From Lethocerus indicus (Eukaryota > Arthropoda > Insecta > Hemiptera > Belostomatidae): a stretch of 64,000 nucleotides of DNA. Of the stretch, positions 54,539 to 64,000 are shown one piece after another (position 1 is the first letter of the stretch; each line of letters begins with the position of its first letter). The notes beneath the pieces are model-generated. The model worked only from the letters and a program-made list of their open reading frames with translations. It ran no database searches and was not told where the DNA came from. A program made the position numbers and the translations under genes. The stretch spans positions 5,935,637-5,999,636 of the forward strand of contig JACDQD010000010.1 of assembly GCA_019843655.1 (NCBI GenBank). The letters run 5' to 3'.

Positions 54539-57500
54539 TATTAGGAGCCTAAGGCTAACAGGCAGTAGTACTTTATCCACCCCTACCAATGGGAGCTACA
54601 GCAAGGAGGTGGAAGTACCGATATCGGTATTATTAGATTATAATACAAAGGAATTTTATAATCACTCCAGTATTATTTATTTTAATATTAGGAGGTGTTC
54701 ATATTGGCACTGGCGGTGAGAAATTCTGAACAAACAGGCGTGGGAGAGTTTATTATAATAGGTTTAGGTGGCCCACCTCAATAGGTAAACAGTTTCACAT
54801 TAAACTGCCCACACAGTCGGCGGGTACTAGATCCAGTCCCTACCCGGCAACCAACATTGTACCTGCAGAACGGGTACTAAATGGTACGCTTAATATTGAT
54901 GTACACAAACAAACAGGGGAGACCCTTCCACCGAAACTAATATATTCGGCCATGAAAACGGGACCCCTATCCTTATTATCTCACGTCATCATGCTTTTAT
55001 GTATGTGAGCTTCCACTGGAAGCCTTATTATTATTATTATTATTAAATATATTTAGCCACAAAATTGCTAAATTTAAAACAATGAATACGGGGGAATTCT
55101 ATTTAATTTCGTGGGGGGATAATAATAAATTACATACTGTTCTTCTCGAATGCAAAATTCCCTCGGCACCAGTGAAAATGAGACCGGTATGAATATAATT
55201 TCAATTATTGACATATTCGTGAATGCACCGAATACAAAAAACATTATACATTATGTCTAATACAGAAAATCGCTAAATGGCCGAATCCAGTCCGCTTCCA
55301 AGGTATACTATTCCGCAATACACAAAACGCCTTCCGTTATCAGGTTATGCTGACCCTGAATACACATACCGCCTTCACGGACTTATTTCTGCTATTTAGT
55401 AAGGATAATTCAGACATTAAATAAATCTTCCCGTCTACGCTATAACCACCATTTGTTCCGATTAGGAACAAATTCCCCATATCATTGCACTATTTTAATT
55501 TCAGAAACAGCTTTCATCCACGTTTCATTTCTGTTTATTTTAGATTCATTTGGCCTCTAAAGCATATAATATTAATATTACAACACGTCTATGTTTTGTC
55601 GTTCAACAACTGTGTGAGTCTCTGTATAAGACTCATGCGCTTTTGTAATATAAATTACATATAATTCAGATTATGAGGTTTGTTTGGAATCGTTGGTTAA
55701 AATCGTCGACGTCGTTAAAGCTATATTCAATGAACTGTTAAATGGCGTATTACTGCCAGTGTTGATTGTAGCATCGACGTTCCGGCGTTTGATCCATTAA
55801 TGTGACGCAATCCCCGGCCCATGCATATATGAATACGTGAACGCCAACATACCCGCACCTACACACGAATACACGCGTACGCGCCGCCCCCCTGTGCAGG
55901 GCCTCAGGTTATTAACTGTCCAACGCCTCCCGTCAAAACCGGTCTACTGTCCTAAGGCTAATATCTACTGTTCTAATTAAATTATTCCCGGCCCTAATCC
56001 TGTAAAATCTGCAGCCAGCAAACCACTGTAGCAGCGGCGTCGCACTGTTGCCGCGACTTCAGTATTTTTAAATTTATTGCCTGCAATAAGATAATAAAAT
56101 GATCGGCTGAAAAAACCCGGTGAAGGCGGTATTACTTTTGCAAGTACTTCAGAGAAGTTTATGAATTTATAAGAAAAGTCGCTTAGCTCGTTAGAGGGTA
56201 AATAAGGACATCGAAATATTTTCAGAGTAGGCCGTGATAGAATAGTAATTTATTTAGATAATTATTTTTTGATCGTTATAAAATTTGTTGCGTTAATAAT
56301 ATATTTTTTATAATTTTGTTTTATATTTCGAATTCTTTTTATTGTTCAGGAATTAATACTTTTTCATCGTCTCTAATTAAATGTTTCTTTTCAGGTGAGT
56401 CAGTTGGCAATTTTGAAGAAGTATTACTACAGGAGAGTTTATACGAATAATGACAATTATGATATCTAAAATAATTATTTCAGTCACCGATAATTGTTTC
56501 TATACAACTATAAGAACTATTGTCTATGAATAAAGATCATGAAATCATTTTATTAACATCATGATTTACGCTTCATAAAAGGTTTGAATTATTGCTATCC
56601 AGAATTATCTGGATTATCGCGCAACCCCATTTGCGTCTTCCAATGCCTTGGATGGCTGGACCCCATGAGGAGGCAAATAAGCCCAATCGAGGATTCCCGG
56701 AACAGTATGAAATTCGCGTGAAATTTAAACAGTCCACCTCCTGGAAGATATTCCGCCTCGGCCGGGGCTATGCGGCTACCCCTACGCAATGCGGAGTTGG
56801 CACTGTTCGGTTTCATTAATAATGAAGCTTCCAGCGTTTCGAAGCCGGGTTAAAATTCCTGCATGGCCGAGGTTGGCCGTGGATCGATTCTCTCGGGGAC
56901 TTGAACACAGCGGTTTCAGCGTCCGATTTCGAAATTCTATTATATTCCGTATTGAATGACTCTGTAGCGAGGACTCAAAATCTTCGCTTTCAGTCTCGAA
57001 TTAGGCACAGGATACTTCCACGTTCCACCTAAAATCGGATCCAGACGTATTAATTGAATGAACCTCGTATACTTTACGACTTTTCTCGGTTGCACAAACT
57101 CGATCGTCTACAGAAACTCGACGGCGGTTCAACAAACGACTTAGCGTTTCTTTATGAAAGGCGGGCGATAATAAATTAAAACGCGGTTAAAATTCAATCC
57201 CCGTCCTTGGGGACGTTTCCCCGTCCAAACCGCTAATCCTGTTTGAGTCGCAATCGAATTTACAACCGGGGACCGGTACCAGGGGGCGGTACCTGCGATG
57301 GACGGGGGACGGGGGGTACCGAAAACTGTAAAGTTTTCGAATCTCGATAAAGGTATATTAGAGGCGGGCCAATGTCGTGTTCGGGGGCAGTTTTTCAGGC
57401 CGCCCCCCGACTACCCCAACCGGCCGAATTAAAATTAGGGGAAGGGTCGTACACAAGGGTCGCTCCCAAGGCGAAATCGCCCCGACACGTTCGCCGAAAC

Positions 57501-58500
57501 TTTATTATCGACGGTTCTATCCCGCCCCCCTGCACAACCGTCGCATCAACCCTTTCCAAACCCCCTCGAACCCCCCACCGAGGTTTAAATAAATAACATT
57601 TCCGGTTCCTATCTGGGTCGGGCCGATTTCGATTAATTTTCAGAATTTTCCACAATGCAGTATTCCGCTACCCGCAGGGGAGGGTGCTATCATGCGATGG
57701 TACGGGCTCATTTCTTTTTTTCCGCCTCAACTCCGTTCTTTCTTTGTCGACTATTAATTGACTCCCGTCGCTGGTGTATATAACCGGCATAGGAATATTT
57801 GTTTTAATAAAAGCAACTTGCTGGAACGCCGGCGAACGAATAAAAATATGGCGAAGGAAACGCGGGTTTAAACAAATTAAAATCCTCCTCGACTTTCTGT
57901 CGTGGTTTTTGACACTTATTCTAGGAGCTAAGTGTTGTGGGCTCCAAACGACTATATAGGATTGAATAGAGGGCGAAAGAGAAACCAGTTCTACATTCCC
58001 TCCTCTTATGGTACTTAATACTTTACGAAGCTGTGTCGTAATCTCACAATTGTGGGAAAAATCTTCGGCGAGTAGATTAAATTAGTTGGCGACAACTGGT
58101 TGGCGCGACTGATTTCCACTATTTGCTACCATGAAGGAAAGCCCGTTGCCGTCCGCTATATTGATCATTCGCCATTTATCTGTTCGGACCAGGGTAGCGG
58201 ATGTAATAAATTTCTCCATTCCCCCCCCCCCACCTCTATCAACCCCCCAGGAGTAGAATGTCGATTTATTTCGTATACGATGGGGGCAGCTAACGTTGAC
58301 GCCGGCTCCCGATTTATAAGCCGAATTCTATGCGGCCCGTTCCTGAACCGGTCAATTTCGTTAAGGAAACTGTATTGTCGCCGCAACATTTACGAATAAT
58401 CGTTCGACGCTAACGAAATCCCAACAGCGATCGTTCATTCGACGTTGATACCATCGTTTCTTAGGTTACGCAACAATATGGCAGTTGTAACGGTTGATTG
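54539..58500. other. Long unique stretch, no gene recognised
   Basis: AT-rich overall with a (TTA)n run at about 55024-55045. GC-rich patches are at 55810-55950, 56600-56930 and 57180-57570, and an 11-C run is at 58221-58231. Frames reach 99 codons without domains. No member of families L, P, B, C, D or E was seen. Confidence 0.6.
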
Positions 58501-61500
58501 TGCAAGGAATAGAACACACTATTATAACTTCCGATGTATAATCCTCCATCAAGTTACCTGGATGTATCGACGTATAAATATTTAGGAGAATGGTGGAGGG
58601 AACATCAAGTTTCGGTCTGGTTCGTAATTTAAAGCTGACCTCTTCTTCCGATTCAGAATTAATCCTTCTTCCGTGGGCTCTGAAGACTCTGAAAAAAATT
58701 CATGACATTGAGGTGTCTTGATATATAGACGTCATCCAATCTAGTGCAGGACCTTTAACTCGGTCTTCTCCATCCTACCAGAATCAACACTATCGTTTAG
58801 CTATCGATCTGCTCCTGGGCTTCGAATATGGACGACGTGGAGTACGCGGAAGAATGTTTCCAACGTCCTACGATTTCAATTATTCCTTCGTATAGCCAAC
58901 ATTGCCCTCGTTTTCCGCCCTCGTGTCCAGATCGGGGACATCCCCCGGGACCTGGGACCCGGTTCTGTATATTAAACGATGATCGCGCCCCTCCGGAAGA
59001 CGTCATGCAATAAACCCATCCTCCACCCACCCCCCGTCTTCAATTACGTTTCCCTATCTCCCGCTCCCGGTCTGTCCATTGTCTGTTTTAATTGTTCCCC
59101 CATTGTCGGCAGGACCTCCCCTTTAATTCAGTTCCCTGCGAAAGGAATAGCGGGCATTAATTATACGCCTTTCCGACTGCTCCTTCGCCTCCGACGCTCA
59201 CCTTATCGCTTCCTCCTTCCCCGACCGTCCCGATACGCCTTAAACCACAATCAGTATATACGGGGCCGGGGTTTGACGACAGAGTTGTACGGGTTCAAAA
59301 GACGTTGAAGTTCGGCCGATCTCGAGCTTTTAAGCGGGCGATGTGCGCCCGCAAAATGTGCCCAGTCCACCGTCTAAGCATCCCAACACGACGAGACAAA
59401 ATCAAGTATTTTGTAATATATAGACTCAGAAATGAGTCTCGAAAATTGGTACGTCGGTTTCCGTCCGGTCTTTCCTCGGAAAATTCGAATTATTATAGAC
59501 GTTTCCCAGAAAAAGAAAAGAACTCTTGATTGATATCGTTTCGCTGGAATGGTGTTCCGCCTGCTCGACATCCCGCTATCGGACGCTGATTCCGCCAATT
59601 ATCACAGCCGTCGATATAAGAAATGCGAGGGCAACCCAATACACTAACACTCAGCACTATCGGCAAGACTGTGTATTGGTATGCATCGTAAGGTTTTAGG
59701 GGGGCCAACCTCGTATGAATCATACTTTGTACCTGTCGGGAGAGTCTATTCATAATTTATGTAAGGACGTTACTTGGGGACGATATTCGGGGAAATATTT
59801 CTGTGGGAAAGGATCGGGGAAACGTTTTTCCGTTTCGGGAATCCGTATTCTGTCTCTCTGTGCACTCCCTTTTTAATTAATATTTGGAGTTTCACGTAGA
59901 ACAGTTCAGAGCGTAGTCAGCTTTCTATTTATGACGGGGGTCAATAGAACTCTCTCGGAATTGGACCGGTACGCGTTTTATAGTTTAATGCGTTAAATGA
60001 TATTTTTCCATCAGAGAGGAGGAAAATCTGTGCAATGAAGTAAACATAGCACGGGTTCAACTTTGAGGTGGGGGCACTTTGAAAATGAAAGCAAACAAAG
60101 AAAAATGTCATGGGAAAATCGAGATCTGGTTTACTAATTTTAAATATTAATATAGTATTGGAATTTATTTAGTTAGCGACAGAAATAAATCATACTGCGG
60201 TATTTCATGAAATAATCGAGAAGATTGAAGGCAAGAAAAAATAATGTAATTTTTCTTATTAAGAGTAAACAGATTTTTAAATATTTCTACAAATTAGTGC
60301 GAGATTATCGATTTAGAAGGTCCTTCCTTGGTTATAGAAGATATCTGTGAAGATTCATTTGGTGTTTTATAATCACTATATGATTCAATAACCCAAATAA
60401 TATTATTTTACAACGGTAGTTTTGAAATAGTTAATTTTGCTCTTCGAAAATAATGTTTTATAGAAGAAAATTTTCTCTGTGGCTCTATTTTAATTGCTGC
60501 CTGAAGAAGAAAAGAGGGGAAGAATCTCTAATATTATAGTACTAAATGAGAGCATTTAAGTATATTACAAAATCTGAAAAAAGGAACTATTCATCTTCAT
60601 TAAATTAAAACGATATTGACCTCAATTTTCACAATATTAGCCTTGTCCGTATAAATGTTCATTATTCAACATGTAAAAGAAAGAATTGCAATTAGGGTTA
60701 TTTGGCGCCTGCAACAAAAATGCCGCGCCAAGCCCTCTTTTAGGGTCGTTTATATGCAGTTGATAATTTCCCTATTACACTTCTTTTCTATCAGACCGTA
60801 TTGCTTTCATTAAGCAGTTATAAAAATTAAAATACAACTTCACAAAACATTTATATCGAATGCAAACATTGTCGTGATGTTTCAGCGTTGGTTAATTCAA
60901 TTTTAATTTAAATACAACCGTACTAACATAGCTATAGTTGAAGTTGGGCCGAAACAGTTTTATTATTTTTTTTTTGCCGGAATAAATATGAGAAAGACGT
61001 CAAGAAACTCGGGCCATAAGTTGACAGTTTAACTGGACCCGGCTGGTTTTCGGGATACCGAGATAGGGGGCGGAATGGCTCTGAAATTGAATACGACAGA
61101 CGTTAAATTAAATTTGTAAAATGGGGCGTATTAACGCGGGGGAATAAAAGAAAAAGTGGACCGAATTCTATTAGCGGCGGGGTCTCGAGTTTTTCATCTT
61201 CTCCCGGCTCCTTCCTCCCTCCCTCCCTCTTCTCATTTCCCTTCTCGATATTTTTCAAAAGAAAATTGAAAAGGGACGACTCGGTCAAAAGTTAAATATG
61301 AACTAACCGACCCTACTTTAGAAATGTAAGCGCAGATTTCCCTTTTTCTTCCTCCCCAGCAGGAATTCGCCGAATGGTCAAGCGGTCCACTTGTCGCAGC
61401 CTCTCTCCGCGCAGAGTGGTTTTAATTGTATGCTCAATTAAAACTCGGCCAAGTATTTCATTTCTTAATTTCATACATTCCTGTATATCGTACATTAAGG

Positions 61501-61716
61501 AGGCGAGTCCTTTTTCCCTTTTTTTCAGGTTATACTTCCTATTTTTCCCGCTCTGTAGACCCGAATGTAGTAGTAATACCGGAAAAGCTTTTTAAAAAAC
61601 GAATCTGAAAATTAATATCCCCTCCCCCCACGCATTACCATTATATATGAATTCATGTATCGAGTTTTCCTGTTGATCGAAATTCTATTGAAAAAAGTTT
61701 ATTTTTAGTGACGTAG
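58501..61716. other. Long unique stretch, no gene recognised
   Basis: 58780-59400 is GC-rich (frames up to 109 codons). 59422-59439 holds a 7-bp hairpin with a GAAA loop. 60000-60990 is strongly AT-rich. 61200-61230 is a CTCC-rich run. CCGAATGGTCAAGCGGTCC near 61370 resembles a tRNA A-box, but no tRNA follows. No transposon was recognised. Confidence 0.55.
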
Positions 61717-61796
61717 ATAATCGGTACAAGTGCACCCAACGAACGTTAGTTAAGAACATTTCCGCACCACATTCAGGGGGGGGGCGCTAGTTAATC
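61717..61796 (+). repeat. Family B module, copy 3
   Basis: GATAATCGGTACAAGTGCAC, CCAACGAACGTTAGTTAAG, ACATTTCCGCACCACATTC and AGGGGGGGGCGCTAGTTAATC. Same order of halves as copy 2 and opposite to copy 1. It is isolated, with no family P nearby. Confidence 0.8.
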
Positions 61797-62090
61797 TATA
61801 TCTAATAATTTTTATTCGAAGAGAAAGCAAAACTATTATGTAGTTCGTTCCTCAAGTCATCTATGCTGATTCAATACTCATATTAAGATTAAATGCTGAT
61901 ATTGATATGAATTAATGATCAAGTTTTTTTTCAGAAATTCCCTGCACTCCCTATAAAGAGACCTCAATATTTTGAGTAATTTTCTAGAATATCACATTTC
62001 GGGATGCGAGCACAATACTAGTACAATATGTTCATCCGGTTCCTTTCTTTCTTTAATGATTTTCTCCTCCCAATTTGCTCATAGGAAAAA

Positions 62091-62122
62091 CAGTGCGGGA
62101 TTAAATCGAATAGTGGAAGCGC
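62091..62122 (+). repeat. 32-bp motif, copy 1 of 2
   Basis: CAGTGCGGGATTAAATCG then AATAGTGGAAGCGC. It recurs at 63180-63211 with two changes, both C to T at CpG sites (TGCGGG to TGTGGG and ATCGAA to ATTGAA). The flanks do not match. Confidence 0.8.
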
Positions 62123-63179
62123 TTTGTTATAGCTGCTTTGTGGCGAAATTCCGACATTCCGTTAAAGCCGACCTAGCCGCAGTTGTTTTCAGGTTTTCCA
62201 GTTCTTAAATAAATTTCAATTAATCACGAAGATTAATTGGAACGCCCGCCTGTTTGTTTGGCGGGGCGTGCATTTTTCGATGCCGGCCGAACAATTTTAA
62301 AGGGACGATCCGCCGCCGGATGTTGATCGGAGCGCGAGCGAAATGTGAAATTTTTACAGCGGTTATTCTGAGTCTGAGCCGGCACTGTGATTCACGCGTC
62401 ACTATTCACGCCTCTGGATTCGGGCCAAAGTGCGGAATCCCTAAAATCGCGTATTTTCTATTTTTACCGTTAAAACGACCTCCTTTCTCTCTCGGTCCGG
62501 TCTTGCATCAATAGCGCATGTACACGGAATCGGAATGCGCAACACTAAATACAGAGAATCGAGCGTCGGAGATTCATAATAAAAAAAATTGCTTATATCT
62601 CGAACTTCGAGAAAAAAAAAAGTTCCTCCAGCGCTTTCCATACGCACCATTTCCGCGGACGTCTCCTTCCCGGAGGACGTCATCGCGTTTCGCAAAATTG
62701 GTTCGGAAATCGAAACTGAAACTGAAGTTGTCCGGAATCGTGGGGCGACTGAAGTTTTGCCCAAGTCCAATTTTCGCGAAGCGCCGGCACAGTCGTCCCT
62801 GCAGAAAGTTGTATTTATGAAAAATTCATATTTCATCGAGTTTTTTCGGTGTCCGATACTCCCTTAAGACAGTTGCACTCTCGACTTCTGCCTATCGGCC
62901 TATCGGACAATTACCAGAAAAATTTGGGCACCTAATATTAATTAATTAAATGTTATATTTAATTAGTAACACGCATTTCATTATTTTTGAATATTCAAAC
63001 CACAACCCAAGAGTTGTAATGGATTAAAATCTTCTTTCCGTTTTCTCTATTCGAAAATGCAAGAATCAAAATTCCTAGATATTTTTGAGGCCTTGAAAAA
63101 TGCTGATAAAGAAAAATACTTGGGGACGTTTAACGGACCGAATTAGTGAATTGGTAAATAATTACAATCCACATAATTA

Positions 63180-63211
63180 CAGTGTGGGATTAAATTGAAT
63201 AGTGGAAGCGC
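63180..63211 (+). repeat. 32-bp motif, copy 2 of 2
   Basis: Matches 62091-62122 at 30 of 32 positions. It lies about 1.09 kb away in the same orientation. Confidence 0.8.
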
Positions 63212-63342
63212 ACTCCACTAAATGCTTTATGTTATTTGGTAATAATTGCACTAAGTGAACCAATATGGCAGCATTCAGCGTTCCTTTTCTTTTCTTCCCC
63301 CAAGCCTGGGTTTAACGGTTTGACCTATTTAATGGTCCAGTT

Positions 63343-63373
63343 GGGGGCGGGGGGGGGGGTAGAGGGTTGAGGG
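63343..63373 (+). other. Potential intramolecular G-quadruplex
   Basis: Tracts GGGGG, an 11-G run (63349-63359), GGG and GGG with loops of 1, 4 and 4 nt. It is outside any recognised element. Confidence 0.55.
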
Positions 63374-63784
63374 CAAAGTTCACCAATAATATAATTAAAT
63401 GATTTTGCCCCCGACTTGTTGAGAAAGGCCGATGTTCGGGGGGTCGCCAACTAAGTTTAGTGGAGTTCTAAGTTGGCCAGCTCACTGCGGAGCAATGCTT
63501 GCTGGCCACACGTACTTAAAGGAATTTCAGGAATATCACCATGATACCGCAAATTAAATTAATTACATTTTATTTTCAATTTTTTACACCGCACTAAAAA
63601 ATTAAATTTTTATAAATATAAAAAATACTGTAATGCGCGAATAGAAGTTGTCATCGAAACCAATCGAATATTAGTATGTTTAAATTAAAATATAAAGAAT
63701 TGATTCTTACCCATAAATTTGGAGGAATAAAACCTGTCTTGAAAATTTCTCTCTTTCTTATTTCATGTATACAAATCCATTTTA

Positions 63785-64000
63785 AAACCGACACGGACTT
63801 ACGGAATAGAGCTATGGGGTTCCGCTAAGAAATCCAACATCGCCCGCATCCAGAGATTCCAGTCAAAAGTCCTTCGTACCATCCTTAATGCTCCCCCGGT
63901 ATGTTTCTAACCGAACAATCCATAATGACCTCAACATACCGACAGTCGACGAAGTCGCAAAATCACGCTTCCTTAAATTCCATTCCCGCAGATATTCATG
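63785..64000 (+). mobile_element. Family L LINE 3' end, running off the window
   Basis: AACCGACACGGACTTACGG, ATAGAGCTATGGGGTTCCGC, AACATCGCCCGCATCCAGAG, CAAAAGTCCTTCGTACC, then an extra C in CTCCCCCGGTATG (frameshift), CCTCAACATACCGACAGTCG and ACGAAGTCGCAAAATC. It encodes the GIELWGSAKKSNIARIQ to PTVDEVAKSRF region. The last ~10 bases diverge, so either the copy ends here or new sequence begins. Its 3' UTR, if present, is beyond the edge. Confidence 0.9.

Larger units (their letters stand above)
61797..63779. other. Unique stretch with a duplicated 32-bp motif
   Basis: 62220-62860 is moderately GC-rich with frames of 60-131 codons on both strands, none convincing. Contains the 32-bp pair at 62091-62122 and 63180-63211 and a G-rich run at 63343-63373. 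The rest is AT-rich. Confidence 0.55.

Noticed and set aside
61366..61440. tRNA-Leu/Ser-like A-box (GAATGGTCAAGCGGTCC)
   Set aside because: No B-box or closing acceptor stem occurs in the following 80 bases.

Overview
This window looks like non-coding DNA from an animal nuclear genome, most likely an insect. I found no intact host gene, rRNA, confident tRNA, prokaryotic operon or CRISPR array. No reading frame exceeds about 240 codons, and none outside the transposon fragments resembles a family I recognise. The best-supported protein homology is the C-terminal end of a jockey-clade LINE, which is typical of arthropods. Isolated TA, CT and GT microsatellites, dispersed 5'-truncated retroelements and a mosaic of AT-rich DNA with CpG-rich patches fit an intergenic or long intronic region. 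The exact insect is not determinable by eye. A polyneopteran such as a stick insect is a guess from general character.

Two dispersed families dominate. Family L (about 14 copies, both strands) is the 3' end of a jockey-like LINE: the end of the ORF2 C-terminal region, a short 3' UTR and an A-rich tail. It has two 3' UTR types, and many copies start at nearly the same internal point about 540 bp from the 3' end. Family P (about 14 copies) consists of two inverted arms carrying a conserved block, CTGAAGATGGCGAGCAGCC followed by GAAACCGGTC. Copies with defined ends have target duplications of about 7-16 bp and an extra ~45-bp extension (TTAACATACC...) on only one end. This fits pseudo-LTR pieces of a Penelope-like element, and the conserved block resembles a hammerhead ribozyme core.

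Minor families: B (three ~72-bp copies, one circularly permuted), C (two copies of a ~175-bp sequence carrying P at the same site), D (two copies, one holding a decayed reading frame) and E (two ~210-bp copies, both touching L).

Layout: 1-2.9 kb, unique. 2.9-14.6 kb, richest in P, with B, C and L pieces. 14.6-17.5 kb, unique. 17.5-23 kb, L copies, the decayed D frame and a TA array. 23-27 kb, unique and GC-rich, with a tRNA-like SINE head. 27-28.4 kb, two L copies in opposite orientation. 28.4-33.1 kb, unique with P and L. 33.14-34.06 kb, a 19-copy 49-bp minisatellite. 34-38.8 kb, unique plus a composite L/D/E locus and a P copy. 38.8-43.4 kb, unique. 43.4-54.4 kb, scattered L, P and E copies and TA arrays. 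54.4-63.8 kb, almost repeat-free, with one possible small secreted-peptide frame, one B copy and a 32-bp duplicated motif. 63.8-64 kb, an L copy running off the edge.

The most notable items are P (single-ended extension, ribozyme-like core), a possible second hammerhead-like core at 22.5 kb, the permuted B module, the clustered 5' ends of L and the 49-bp minisatellite. Calls were made by eye: repeat ends are good to a few bases where target duplications are given, otherwise to about 5-20 bases.
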